This document shows positions 1 to 12,030 of a stretch of DNA of 64,000 bases, one piece after another. Each line of letters opens with the position of its first letter. Position 1 is the first letter of the stretch. Origin of the DNA: Buddleja alternifolia (taxonomy: Eukaryota > Streptophyta > Magnoliopsida > Lamiales > Scrophulariaceae); NCBI GenBank assembly GCA_019426215.1, contig CM033391.1, positions 12,822,708-12,886,707 of the forward strand. Direction: 5' to 3'. The translations under genes were made by a program, and so were the position numbers. The notes under the pieces were generated by a model. It saw only the letters and a program-made list of their open reading frames with translations, searched no databases and was not told the origin of the DNA.

Positions 1-289
1 AATTTTTTAGATTAGCCTTTGTCCCGAGGTGAAGGGGCAAGGGTCATTGACTTATTGCGAGGGGTAAGAGCTTTTGCTACTAGGTGAGAGTGCAAGGTCC
101 TTTGCCTCAAGAAGGGCAAAGTTCTTGGCTCTATGGTAGTGGGCAAGGTCCTTTACCTCAAGGTAAGGGGGCAAAGCCCTTAGCCTCTATAGTGAATGGG
201 CAAGGTCATTTGTCCCTAGGTGAGGGGGCAATGTCATTAGCCTCTATGGTGAATGGGTAAGGTTTTTTGCCTCAAGGTGAGGGGTAAAG
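1..289. repeat. 57-bp minisatellite, part of the Gypsy 3' region
   Basis: A G-rich tandem repeat with a period of about 57 bp. The word GGGCAAGGTC or GGGTAAGGTT starts near 141, 198 and 255, and each is followed by variants of 'tttgcctcaaggtgag' and 'agcctctatggtgaat'. The array is cut at 289 by Copia element A. The sequence on the far side of A (17842 onward) carries on the same unit ('gtccttgacctctatg'), so the two flanks were once continuous. Tandem arrays of this kind are known in the 3' untranslated region of Tat/Ogre-type Gypsy elements, which fits the Gypsy remains further right. The assignment to that region is inference. Confidence 0.75.
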
Positions 290-1868
290 TGTTGGAATCG
301 GTACAACCCCCGGGGACGCCAAGCACAGCGGAAGACATATAAATTTAAAAATAAAGCAGCATCCCCGAAATTAGGGCTAGGTTGACATGGTACTATCGGA
401 TTCAAAACTATCCTAGATATTAGTTTTCACGTGTTTACTTCTTGAAGACCAAGAATCAACATCGTCTTTTTAAGCAACTCCCTGATACACATCTCCGGAT
501 GGATTTGTCCTAGCGCCCCAAATGTTGTGCCTCTAAGTTTATCCACACCTTAGCTCGTATCCTCGATTATCTCCACCAGTGCTAGCAAGGAGAATATCGA
601 ATCTTGGCTTATGAAAGGGGTAGGAATATATTTTGGTGTTCCTCGTACTCAACACATGAGTTGGAAGAATTTATTTGTGAAAGAGGTGGAAGAGATGGAG
701 AGAAAGTACTGAAACTTTAAACCTTATTCTGAAAAACTCTTGAGAGAAACTTAATTAATTAAAAAACTTCTTAAATAATAAAACACACACACACACATAT
801 ATATATATATAGGGTACACGCCCCACACACACATACACACTTAGTGTGTGTGTTCACACTAAAAAGGCATGTATATATATATATATATGCTATTTTATTT
901 AGTTTCCATTCTTTCTCAAACTCTCTTCCTTAATTAATTGGATATCTTTCCAACTAAAAAGATATTTCTATATATTTGATACATATCAAATATATCATAT
1001 CTTATCAAATAAGATCTTTCCATATCTTCAATATTTATCCTAATATATATTTATAAGATCTTTTCATATCAATTAGTTACCTAATTAATTAGAATAGATC
1101 CTACCCAATATATTATAGGATAGATATATTAAATATATATATATACACATAGACTTAGTGAACAAGATAAATCCTCCACCAAATCTATACACATATATAC
1201 ACGCCTACGTGTATAACATATATATATATATATTTCCTCTTTCATATATTAATTAATTAGACCAGTAATTATTTAATTAGTCTTGCCCAATTTAATATTT
1301 CAATATTAAATTATAAGACTTTTATCAATTAAGACCACTTAATTAATTTATTCATTTTCTCGATTAATTAATTTTAATTAATTAATCTCTCCATGAATTC
1401 ACAAAGAATTAATTAGCCAATAGGTACTACACTATGTATTGTGTGTGACCCCTTAGGCTCATTAACAAGCTAGCAATAAGTCCTTCCAAAGGCTAGATTA
1501 ATTATTCATAATAATTAATTAGGCCTTGGATTAATTTCATCAATTAACCCAAGGCACCTATTGGTCGTGGTTAGATGTCTAGCAACGTCGCCACGACTTC
1601 CAAAACGTTAACGATGAAAATGCAAACCTCTCCAGATTTCGATCTTTGTGTGAGTCAAATCCCTTCATCTTTTCCCAGTCTAAGACCTTGGGTTTGGTGA
1701 CGGTCAAAACCCTAATAGCCTCAGAAACTATGACTATGTTGGTTCAACTAATGATCCGTTCTTCTAAGCAGGGATCACCAACCCCTCTTATAAGACAATG
1801 CTCTGGCCAGAGACCTTTCGATCATTCAGTTTCACTTAACAGCATAGAAAATACCGGGTACTTATGAC

Positions 1869-2436
1869 TGTTAGGTGTATGCTCTCAATGCCTATGAGAA
1901 CTTAGATTGAGTAGGGCTTAGACAAGTTATTTGTACAAAACGTTTGATGTTTCTATTTATAGAATAAAGGTTTTGATTTTGTTCATATAAATCTAGTGGC
2001 ATTTAACTGTATTGAACAAATTAGCCCAAGAGATTTCAAGATAAACTTTCCACCTCTTATGGGAAAGAGGAGGCACTGAAACAATCCAGTACTTAATCTC
2101 TAAAACTGGGAGTTCGTGAGTTAACAAATATTGATTGGGCATTAATATTCAACTCATATGACACCTTCTTTGACAAGGAAGTGCCAGTCGTACACTGATT
2201 AGATAGTGGGAGTTGGTGTTATGAATATGATTAATGGAATTAACATATTTGAACTCAGCTCGCATTAATCCGATCACATGGGTATTTACTCTTTGACAGT
2301 CAATGATTGGGATTAAGCTTGCGATAGTAAATGTGAACTTTAGACGTGAGGAGTCATTTATAACATGCTTGTAGTATTGGATATGTTATCAGAGTAGTTA
2401 GACCTGTATCACCTGATAGGTGGGGTCGACCTCAAA
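1869..2436 (+). repeat. truncated 5' LTR of Copia B
   Basis: This stretch matches 3665-4232 of the 3' LTR closely, then stops after 'gtcgacctcaaa', where sequence matching the pre-integrase part of pol follows at once. The rest of the LTR, the PBS, gag and protease are missing. It contains the conserved loop and stem described under findings (2261-2323). Confidence 0.85.
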
Positions 2437-3649
2437 TTAGATTAGATGATTTCCTTGTTTTGGCCAATGGGCTCAAGAATATTATTTCTATTCCTGTATT
2501 GGTCAGGAAAGGATATTTGTTTACATTTAAACAGAATTCTTGCAATATTTATTTTGGAAACAAGTGTGTTGGCTCTGCATCTTTAATTAATCATTTTTGA
2601 ATGCCCGAAATCAATGTATGGTTAATACTTTGACTAGAAAACATAGTATGAATGAAATGAACAAAAAACTCATATGGCACCTTAGACTGGGACATGCATC
2701 AGCATATAAGATTCACGAGTTGGAAAAACGTGGGCTCATTGGTCCACTTGGTTCTGAACTATATCCGAATTGTGAATCGTACCTCAAAGGCAAGATGACT
2801 AGGTCACCGTTCACTGGATATTTCGAAAGGGCAAATGAAGTTTTAGGATTAATCCACATTGACGTTTGTGGGCCCCTCAAGGATGCGGCCCTTGGAGGTT
2901 TTTAGTACTTTATAACCTTCACAGATGACCACTCTAGGCATGGTCTAGTTTATCTAATGAAGTATAAATCTGAAGCACTTGAATGGTTCAAGGAATTCAA
3001 AGCTTTGACTGAAAAACAAACTGGGCACAGTATTAAGGTACTGAGATCTGATCAAGGTGGCGAATACATAAGTGCCGAGTTTGACGTGTTCTCAAAAGAA
3101 CAAGGCATAGTATTACAACTAACTCCTCCAACAACCCCACAACTTAACGGAGTAGCAGAAAGAAGAAATCGTACTATGTTGGACATGATATGCTCCATGC
3201 TTAGCTACACCAATTTACCCATCTCGTTATGGGGACATGCTTTGCTTACAGCTGTGTCTTGGAGAAGTTTCAAGCAAAGCACAACTGCTGACTCCTCAAC
3301 GGAGGCAGAATATGTGGCAACCTCTGAGGCAGCCAAACAAGTTGTTTGGATGAGAAAGTTCATAGCCGAACTTGGAGTGGTTCCTAGCGTGGAAATGTTG
3401 TTGCCACTATGGTGTGACAACAATGGAGCAATTCCGCAAGCTAAAGAACTAAGGTCTCATAACAAATTTAAACACGTGATGAGAAAATATCATATACTAC
3501 GAGAAATCGTTGGAAGAGGCTATATAGCCGTGCAGGAAATAGCCTCAGTAGAAAACGTGGCTGACCCACTTACCAAGCCATTATCACAGGCGGTGCTAGA
3601 TAAACATCTTGAGAAGATGGGAATCAAATACCATAGCGATTGGCGTTGA
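2437..3649 (+). pseudogene. Copia B pol remnant: pre-integrase, integrase, RNase H
   Basis: A fused remnant of a Copia polyprotein. The pre-integrase motif WHLRLGH lies near residue 27 of the open stretch starting at 2597. The integrase core follows, with IHIDVCGP, RSDQGGEY and NGVAERRN supplying the catalytic D-D-E. A TAG at 2903-2905 interrupts the integrase between GGF and YFITFTDD, where the related Copia D has Tyr. At about 3252 the integrase (SLWGHALLTA) is joined in frame to the RNase H (FKQSTTADSSTEAEY, then WCDNNGA and DPLTKPL), so the whole reverse transcriptase is gone. An earlier open stretch at 2446-2600 ends in TGA. The purine-rich tract before the 3' LTR is present at 3648-3664. 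It cannot encode a working enzyme set. Confidence 0.9.
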
Positions 3650-3664
3650 GTGCAAGTGGCAGAT

Positions 3665-5370
3665 TGTTAGGTGTATGGCCTCAATGTCTATGAGGACTTA
3701 GATTGAGTAGGGCTTAGATAAGTTATTTGTACAAAATGTTCGATGTTTCTATTTATAGAATAAATGTTTTGATTTTGTTCATATAAATCTAATGGCATTT
3801 AACTGTATTGAACAAATTAGTCCAAGAGATTTCAAGATAGACTTTCCACCTCTTATGGACAAGAGGAGGCACTGGAACAGTCCAGTACTTAATCTCTGAA
3901 ACTGAAAATTTGTGAGTTAACGAATGTTGATTGGGCATTAATATTCAACTCATATGACACCTTCTTTGACAAGGAAGTGTCAGTCGTACACTAATTAGAT
4001 AGTGGGAGCTGGTGTCATGAATATGATTAATGGAATTAACATATTTGAACTCGACTCGCATTTATCCGATCACATGGGTATTTACTATTTGACAGTCAAT
4101 GATTGGGATTAAGATTGCGATAGTATGTGTGAACTTTAGACCTGAGGAGTCATTTATAACATGCTTGTAGTATTGGATATGTTATCAGAGTAGTTAAACC
4201 CGTATCACCTGATAGGCAGGGTCGACCTCAAAATACGATCCAATAGTGTTGTCAATGTCATAAGATAACTTGCCAAAATGGGATTCGCAGTCTCGACAGT
4301 AAATGAGTATGTGACTTGTACGATCGTAAGTAATTGAAATTATAAGTCATTGGCCAAAGCATATAAATTATCACGTGATTGTCACTGAGGGTAGTTTGTT
4401 AATTTCACATTATTATGATTCTAAGAACAATATCAAGTTTTATGAGTTTGACTAAACCATGGCTCTTACTTGATTGGATTACGTCGGTGAAGAGTTTATA
4501 CACATATGGTATTCGTAGTCAAAGTTCGTGATGACATGATCATCTCGTTTTCAATTGGGTTATGATTTGGTTCCACGGTGTTGGCTAGGTGACAACCCTA
4601 TCCTTTGGAATCCTCCCATTGCGAATTGAATCGAGCCTAGAGAGTCGCGCTATGTGAAGAAAAGGAATATTTCCTTAAACTAAGGGTATTTTGGTAAAAT
4701 CACATTTGATGTGAATTGACTGACAAAATAGATGGCATGATTTAATTAAAGATATTTAATTGGATTAAATAAATTAATTAAATCAGATCAATTCATAAGT
4801 TAAATTAATTGAAAATTAATTTATAATTTGAATTATATTAATTGGATTAATGAAATTAATTAATTACCAATATGATTGAACTTGGATTTAATTAATTACA
4901 CATGGGCTAAGTCAAAACAAAGCCTGAAGCCCATCTACAAAGGCCATTTCGGCCGCCCCCTCTTATGTGTAACCTAGGGGAGTCTTTTACTTGGTATAAG
5001 TAATCAGTCAGTGTCAGAACTCCACACAAGAACACAAGTCATTGTTTTAGAATCTGACACTGTGCCAAAATAAACCTAGAGCATTAGGAAAGAGAAATCC
5101 CTCCCTCTCCATCCAACTAGTCACCTGCAATTGTTGCCAAGGAGGAGATCGAGCTTTTCTCAGAGAATTTTTCTTCCACGTCATTATTTAGAGGTAGGAG
5201 TCTGGGGTTGTTGCTGATAATTTGAGATTCAATAGACGAAAAGGTAATTCGATTACTCTTGTCAATTCTCGTCAATTGATCTATATGCTTAATATCATGA
5301 ATATCCACGGATTGGATTCTCGGGTGTGATTCCGATTAAAAAAATTTATCCGCTAGACCGAAACACAACA
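3665..5370 (+). repeat. 3' LTR of Copia B
   Basis: A complete LTR of 1706 bp, TGTTAGG...CACAACA, preceded by a purine-rich tract (GAGTGCAAGTGGCAGAT) and followed by the TSD ATGAC. It includes CACATGGGTATT and GACAGTCAATGATTGGGATTAAG, a block shared with the otherwise different LTRs of Copia C and D. Confidence 0.88.
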
Positions 5371-5957
5371 ATGACCGTGGATGAATCCCCTCCGGCTGTC
5401 AATTGTTCCACTATACTACCAGACTATACCCAACTCACACGCCGTATGACTCTCCTGGAGTGCACGTGCATATCAAAGCAGAGTGGGTAGTACCCTTTCC
5501 AATGACATCTCAGGTCTAAGGATTATCTCACACTACGAAAACCGAAGGACTCCAAGTTCGAAAGCACCAACGAGGAATCCTTGCGGGGTCGTTCAATCCC
5601 ATAAACGTATGGATCTTCATGCATGTATTGGCTATACTAGCCATTGACAATGGAACGCATCAACCTCTTGGAAGAGTTACACACATGAACAAGTCTTGGC
5701 GAGGCCGGTGATATCCCACATCTCACAGTCTCTATGAATTGGAATAGTATTTAGGATTACCGTCTTTGAGACCATTCCATATGTATCCCGACCGCTCCCA
5801 TAACCATATGTAATTCATGGGATCTTTATCTATACTATCACTAGTTATAATAATAAAGAAGAATTCCGTAATAGGTTTGATATAATCTAAAAGATAAGAC
5901 TGATACAGTGTTAATGTTCAAGCCAACAGATGGTTCGCTAGGCACATAACACTTTCA

Positions 5958-6384
5958 ATCTCTCACTTGCCCAAGAGCTTACTGTTCCCACACAGGTCCA
6001 TCATCCAGATTACCTATTGATCACAGCTACTACTCAAGGGTTTTGGTGAAGAGGTTTTCCACGTTTCCGTCGAGTTGACTTGTTCTACTCGAACGTCGAC
6101 TCTGATCAAACAATCTCTTAGATTATTCGCTTTGCCACTAGGTATGTCTAGATAGTTAGTGAGACCTTTGTTCTTTTTTAAGAGCATACACCTTTATCGA
6201 TAATCACAGTACTTATGTACTCGATATTCGATTGGCAGAACCTCATAGGTTCACCTATCTAACTACCTTTTATCACCGCATTCGTATGTGTGACTTAAAT
6301 GGTAAAGTTAGCCTCTGTCTCTTCTTAAGAGACGTCCTCAGCCTTTACTTTCCCATTTAGCTTAAAACAAATCCTCGATCATCA
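5958..6384 (-). pseudogene. 3' end of Copia A interior: PPT and trace of pol
   Basis: Read on the minus strand, this ends in GGGCAAGTGAGAGAT directly before the LTR, a typical Copia polypurine tract (5958-5972). About 60 bp upstream, one frame gives ENLFTKTLE, recognisably the end of a Copia RNase H where the family has a DLFTKPL-type motif. The frame around it is broken by stops and shifts. The stretch ends at the CTTAA target site of a SIRE solo LTR. Confidence 0.55.
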
Positions 6385-6389
6385 CTTAA

Positions 6390-7885
6390 TGATGGTCCCA
6401 AGTGGCATACGAAAGGGTCTAAAAGGGGAGGGGGATTGAATAGACCCTAAAGTCTTTTTCAACTTCAAAAATTTCGTATCATTTTTAAAGATTTGAACGC
6501 TTAGGAAGCTGAGCGCTAGGTTAGGCGCTACAGTAAAGATAACTTAGACTTAGTGATTTTAGAAATTTACCAAAGTAGGGTAAAGCTTAGATCACTTAAT
6601 CAGGGTTAGCATAGCGGAAATGATTTTAAAGCTTTAGCGTTCGTTTTGGTCAAATAGTCGCTTAACCTTTTACTTGTCTTTTTCTGAATAAATGATAGAA
6701 TATAATGTAAGACAATAAAATAGTAAATAACACAAGAATTTGTAAGGTTCACTGGGTGGTGTAATCCCAGCTACGTCCTTCTTCTCCTTGAACACTTGGA
6801 GGAATTCCACTAAATTGATTATCGAAGGATCACACAGAGGCTTCTACAAAATATTGGTGGGGATGATGATCTTGGGCTCCTTGATCACACAGACTTCAGC
6901 ACCAATGAAGATCTTCACCAACAACCTTCTCTCACTCAGAAATACTGCTTGTAGAGTCAACAACTTCTTCACACGGATAGATGAGGTTGAGGGTTTTGAT
7001 CACGGGTTTGTTTGATTTTAGGAAGTTCAAACAACTTAGGATATCTCAATAATAGTGTATGGTTCTTTTTTGAAGATGCTTGAGATATCTACGACTGTCT
7101 GGAATGTATGTAAAAAGCTTGAAAGAATTTTGGCAATGAAGTTTCTAAGCTTTTCTTGAGAAAATATTTCAGCAAAGTTTTGACTTTCTTGTGTATGTAC
7201 ATGTTTTTTAAGGTTCGCTGAGGTAAGGTATTTATAGGCATTTTCTTGGGATTTGTCCATTGGACACATGTAGGTGCGTGCCTCTCACGCGCGAGTGAGT
7301 CATGCCTTTTCTCTGACATTCCTGAAATCCTGCTGCACTGATTTGATGTGGCAGGTTTGAACTCTGAAATTCTGACAGTCTAAGCCAATAGGTAGCTTGC
7401 TCCTTATACAATCTGTCCTTATCACATTTAATGCTCTTATCAAGCATTTAATGCATTTGAATTTATTTCCCGTTGGAAATAAATGCCCGTTACATGATTG
7501 TATTTAAGTCCTTAGTGACTTCGGAATTTATTTCAGGTGAATCTGATCTTTTTGATCGCTTGAGTGCTTTGAGCGCTTGATTAATAAATCTTGAAGCAGT
7601 CCATAGCGATTGGCAGTCGCTTAAGACAAAATCTTTATCTTCGTTTTCTTCAGACGCTGATCTTCAACTTCATCTCTAATAGACTCACCTAGAATTCTAC
7701 TAGCGACTTAGTATCCAATACTTAGTCTAAAATCTACAAAGATAAAAATTACAAGCCTAACAAGATTACAAACTTTCAAACGCTTATAGAATTGTTCCAT
7801 GAAAATATAAACTTACATTATTTTGGGGTCTAACATAAAATCCTATCTTGTCATCATCAAAACATCTAACATGAAATTCCTAACA
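6390..7885 (-). repeat. solo LTR of the SIRE-like family (copy 1)
   Basis: A 1496 bp LTR running from TGATGGTCCCAAG to ATTCCTAACA, flanked by a perfect TSD CTTAA (6385-6389 and 7886-7890). It matches both LTRs of the full-length element at 22980-38581 over its whole length, more distantly than those two match each other. No PBS, PPT or internal sequence adjoins it, so it is a solo LTR left by LTR-LTR recombination. The short open frames in it have no coding support. Confidence 0.92.
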
Positions 7886-7890
7886 CTTAA

Positions 7891-9202
7891 GTTCATATCT
7901 TAAGACTAGAGCTTCTAGTTCCAATTTTTCCATGTTGTTATTCAATGAACAACACCAATCCAATCCATTGGATCAAAAAAGGGTTCGACTATATACATGA
8001 GATGTATTAGTCAACACCAATTTAAACTAATAGAACTTATCTACCTTTCGGTTCTTCTTTACAGGAAGACTTATCTTTTAATTCCTCCATGTTGAGCTTA
8101 GTCAACATAATATCTATGTGTTTGGACAGAAAAGGATTACGGGCACCCAATGGCCCACACATATTGCTATCTCGTGCAATTGGGGTGCCTTTCCTTTTTC
8201 AAGTCCATTTCGGAAAATTAAGATGATGATCATATGTATGTTACTCATGTAACGTTACCAACATATGATACTAACAAGCGAGTTTTATACCTATTAACCT
8301 TTAGAACTTATGTTCAAAAAAGATTCAATCAGTAGATCGATCTTTGAAGCACTTACGCCGTTAGGCCGGCTTCCACTACTTGTCAAGATTTCTTGACTTT
8401 CGTCATACTCTACATCAGAATTTTTGCCTCGAAGGGTATGGAACTTGTGTTCATAGGTTTACAAGTTTACAAGTCTATTTATTTTAACTTCCAGTGGTGC
8501 TTATGTTTATTGAGTCCTTAGTTTTCATTACTATCCTCATTCTTTCATTAAAGAACTCCTTAACCATGAAGGTAGGATATTATGAAACGATCCCTTTCGT
8601 TCCAAGGTATAATGAACATGAGGATACTCGTAAACATAAGACAAGAGAATCTATTATCCTCAATTGCTCCCACTATTTGCTTGACACAAGCAATACCTTT
8701 CACATCCTTGATGTGTGTGGTTTCCATGTCACATCTAATGCGACCTATTTTAGGGTTACACTCATTATTCTATGTCTAATAGATCAATACGCTCGCCTAG
8801 GTAATTACCTTGGTAGCTAGATCAATGTATATATTTGTTGTGCGATATGAGTCAAATGTTGTGAAGATAGCATGTCATAAGAATTAATTGCAGAACCACA
8901 AATAATAAAAAGCATTTTAATTAATACTTGAACCTCCACCCATAAACCAAGGTGGAGTAAAACATGGTTCACAATGTTAATTCAAAAACATGATAAAAAC
9001 ATTCTTCAAAACATTGTCTCATAATTTAAAAATTGACAAATAAATGATTTCTTGTCCTTCAGCCTCAGTCGCGAAAAATGCCTCCTTGGCATTTTCAGGA
9101 CTACGACCTCATTTCTTTGTTCCTTGCTTCTTCCCACCATCTGCAATCCATTGTATAAGTGAGTACCTTAACGGTGTCATATCACTTAAGAAACACAGTT
9201 GA
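7891..9202. other. degenerate interior of Copia A, no intact gene
   Basis: About 1.3 kb that lies inside element A but matches nothing else in the window. Both strands are closed by frequent stops. A plus-strand frame of 108 codons at 8494-8820 overlaps a second frame of 65 codons and shows no motif, so it is treated as chance. The minus strand around 9060-9200 continues beyond the Copia C gag without a protease motif. Whether 8900-9200 belongs to A or to C cannot be decided, because the left edge of C is not visible. Confidence 0.4.
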
Positions 9203-10039
9203 CTAACAAGTTAACTTTACAACAAATATACCTTTAGTGCCCTCACGAGGAGGCTCAGGGCATTGATCTTTCCAGTGTCCCTTTTTCTTGCAGTTAAAAC
9301 ACTTCCCAATTTTCCCTTTGACTTTCTTGATACCGTCCTTTGCTTGCAGCTCGTTGCCCTTCTTCTTTTTCTTTCCCTTCTTGCTTTTCTTGTTACCAAA
9401 AGCGGGAGATGAAGAAGTATCAGCAAGCAGCACAGGCTTTGCCTTCTTGACCGTTGCCTCAGCAGTGATCAACATGTCCAATAATTCAGGAAGAGTGGCA
9501 ACAAATTGGTTCATGTTGAAATTCACAATGAACTGATCGTAGGCAGGAGAGAGCGACTGAAGTACTAAATCAATAGCTAAGTCAGGTTTTATCGGCACCT
9601 CTGTGTCATTAAGTTTGTTCACCAAGGCAATCAGTCTCAAGACATGGTCGGTGACCGATGTTCCTTCAGTCATGCGGGCTCTGAATAACTCGCGAGAGAC
9701 AACAAGCCTCTCACGGCGTGTCTTAACGTCGTACAACTAGTCCAGTGCAGCAACGATTTCTGATGCATGTTCCATAATCTCAAACTGTCTCTATAACTCA
9801 TTAGTCATGGAGGCCAGAATGAGATAACGCACATAGATATCGTCTTTGCGCCATTTCTCATGCGCATCTCGAGCAGCCCTTGGAGCACTTGCCTCAGGTG
9901 CAGGCTCCATAGGCTGAGTTAAGACATAGTCAAGACTTTCAGATTGTAGGACAATCTTAAGGTTGCGATACCAGTCAGGGAAGTTCGGGCCATTTAGCTA
10001 ATTAGTTTCAAGGATTACCGAGAGTGGAGTTTTATCCAT
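9203..10039 (-). pseudogene. Copia C gag with CCHC zinc knuckle
   Basis: A gag open frame of 279 codons from ATG at 10039. In-frame stops occur near 10000 (TAG after LETN), 9796 and 9739. The last 177 codons (9736-9203) are open. This part has the Copia gag helical region (RARMTEGTSVTDHVLRLIAL, FIVNFNMN), a Lys-rich linker (KKSKKGKKKKKG) and an intact knuckle CFNCKKKGHWKDQC of CX2CX4HX4C type. No protease or pol follows in the normal place on the minus strand, so C is a fragment. The same gag layout is seen in Copia D at 42234-43022. Confidence 0.85.
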
Positions 10040-10183
10040 TTGACTGTTACTTTACGAAAACGTAAAAACATTAGCATTCATTCATAGATTACATCCACAT
10101 GAAATTACGAAAATTTTAACTTCACGTGTGCTCCCACTGCTTTTCGATTTCCATCACCTCACTGACAAAAAAATGGGAAATGA
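10040..10183 (-). other. Copia C leader between LTR and gag
   Basis: A 144-nt leader between the gag ATG and the LTR end. The usual PBS (TGGTATCAGAGC) is not present beside the LTR. The minus strand instead reads CCCAACATCATTTCCC, so the PBS has been lost by a small deletion or has diverged beyond recognition. Confidence 0.5.
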
Positions 10184-11802
10184 TGTTGGGAAAAGTTGCA
10201 TAAAATAAAAATAAAAACGCAGCAGAAGAATATGTTTAAATCCCAGTGGCTCATCTCTATTTCTCGTATTTAAATTGGGTTTCGAATTCAATTACCATTC
10301 TCGCGTATGTTGAATTCTGAACCAGCTTTACAATCCCTTCTTGAACAGCAAATTCGTCGCTGTCTCTAAATGGCCACGCCGGAGTCAAAAAACAAAAATC
10401 TTCTTCTTCTTCTCTTGAGGAAGACGGCTAGACAGAGAAAGAGGATGGAGAGTTTTACTTGGAGAGAAAGTTTGTGTGTTCATTCACTTACTTATTTTTT
10501 CACTAAGTAGTATATTTATACTACAATAGAAAACAATAACCTAGATGTCCAAAGCCCTATTGTGGACGCCCACTTCAAGGCTTTTAAGCCTTCGGGCTTT
10601 AGTCCTATTTTGGTTTTTAATTAATTAAATAATTAATATTATTTATCCAATAAATAAATAAATTCAATAATCAATTAAATTCATGTTAATATTATAATTA
10701 AATTCCTCTAAGGAATTAACTAATTCATTAACTTAATTAATTAATAAAATCATCTAATGATTAATTAATTAATCTCGATATCCAATGCCAAAAATTCTCT
10801 CAAGTCTTTTCCATGATTTTCCTTTTGCACTTCCTTTAAGCGCGACTCAGTAGGTTCGTCTCAAAAGGCAATTGGGAGGAAACCAAAAGGATGTGAGTAA
10901 CACCTAGCCAGTCACGTGGCTCACATCGTATCCCAATTAAGAACGAATGAATAGGATCATTCCAAACTATATACGTTGCGAATACTGTACGAGTATAAAC
11001 CTTTTATTCTTATATCCCAGTCAAGTGAGAGTCATGGTTTTAGTCAAACTCACATGACTTGACCATATGCTTAGCTCATAATGAGTCGAGGTCATTTTAT
11101 GCTTTGGCCAAAGACTTTTAACCTCACTCATTCATGACTGCATAGGATATTTAGCTCATTCACTTATGAGAGAATAAATCTCATTTTGCTAATCAGTTAA
11201 CAATGCTACTTGCCCATCAAGTCCCACTTCGAGGTCGATCCCACCAAAGGGTGATTTGGATCTAACTACTCTAATGACAGACTTGATGTCACAAGTACAT
11301 CTTCAACTCGATTCCTCAGGTCTAAGGTTCACGCGTACCTATCACAACTTATCAGTTTCATCATTGACTGTCAGTGAGTGAATACCCATGTGATGAAACT
11401 GATGCGAGTCGTGTTCAAACATATTAGTCCAACTAATATGTCCATGACATAATTTCCCACTATTATTCTCATAGTGTTTGACTGGCACTTTCTCTATCAA
11501 AATTTATATCATGCAAGTCCTTGTTCTGTATTGATGTCCAGTCAAATACTTTCTTAGACTTGCGAATCCTATTTAGAGAATAAGGATCAAAACCCTTCTA
11601 GTGCCATTCTTCCTATCCCATAGAAAGTAGAAGGTTTGCCTTCATTCTCAAGGACTTTACGTTGTTTATTAACATCTTACAAATGCCTATAAGAAAACAA
11701 CAAGTTAACGCCTTATACATAATAAAAAGATATTGTTTAGTTACAAGTCAATGCCCTATAAATCTATCCTCTTTATGGCATTTGAGGGCATACACTCTAA
11801 CA
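10184..11802 (-). repeat. 5' LTR of Copia C
   Basis: A 1619 bp LTR. Read on the minus strand it runs TGTTAGAGTGTATGCCC...CTTTTCCCAACA. The first 60 bases resemble the start of the Copia D LTR (TGTTAGAATTATGCCCTC), so C and D are related families. It contains a perfect 12-bp inverted repeat, ATCAGTTTCATC at 11351-11362 and GATGAAACTGAT at 11392-11403, around a loop shared with the B and D LTRs. No matching 3' LTR occurs in the window and no TSD could be assigned. Confidence 0.75.
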
Positions 11803-12030
11803 AATGCAACCATTTCCAGTGGGCTCAAGCGTCAAATGTCCCGACCTCATTCCACGACTCGTGAGACAATGCGTGGTAACATTGAACAGGTACGACGGCC
11901 CCATCCACATCCAGGTAGTTCTAGAGATGTTTTCCTCACATTTCATGTACGTCCCGAGAACAAGATGCAACCGTACACTAGTCTGCGTTTAAGTCCGACC
12001 CATCAAATTCTCATGCAATAACAGTGGCAA
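11803..12030. other. Copia A interior between Copia C and a SIRE LTR
   Basis: About 230 bp of non-coding DNA. The phrase TTCCACGACTCGTGAGACAATG is repeated with changes near 13668 (TTCCACGACTTGTGAGACAATG), on the other side of the SIRE solo LTR. The two flanks thus belong to the same repeated leader region of element A. Confidence 0.5.

Larger units (their letters stand above)
1869..5370 (+). mobile_element. Copia B, deletion derivative nested in the LTR of A
   Basis: The element is bounded by TGTTAGGTGTATG at 1869 and CACAACA at 5370, with a perfect 5-bp TSD ATGAC at 1864-1868 and 5371-5375. It is only 3.5 kb. The 5' LTR is cut after about 568 bp. Leader, gag and protease are missing. The remaining pol joins the integrase directly to the RNase H with the reverse transcriptase absent. 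The 3' LTR (3665-5370) is complete. The intact TSD shows one insertion event, so the losses came either before insertion (a deletion derivative mobilised in trans) or later as internal deletions. Confidence 0.9.
290..5957 (-). repeat. 3' LTR of Copia A, split by Copia B
   Basis: This is the left copy of the 2.1 kb LTR. Positions 290-1868 match 15707-17260 and positions 5376-5957 match 17261-17836, with many substitutions between the copies. Copia B sits at 1869-5370. The LTR contains (CA)n, (TA)n and TTAATTAATT tracts around 780-1400. The last bases, ACTTTCA at 5957, give the TG start when read on the minus strand. Confidence 0.85.

Noticed and set aside
8494..8820. 108-codon plus-strand frame with hydrophobic runs
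   Set aside because: Lies in decayed retrotransposon DNA, overlaps a second open frame, and shows no recognisable domain.
9203..11802. Idea that this gag belongs to Copia A itself
   Set aside because: The gag is followed upstream by a full LTR of another family (10184-11802), and the true PBS and LTR of A lie 4 kb further right.
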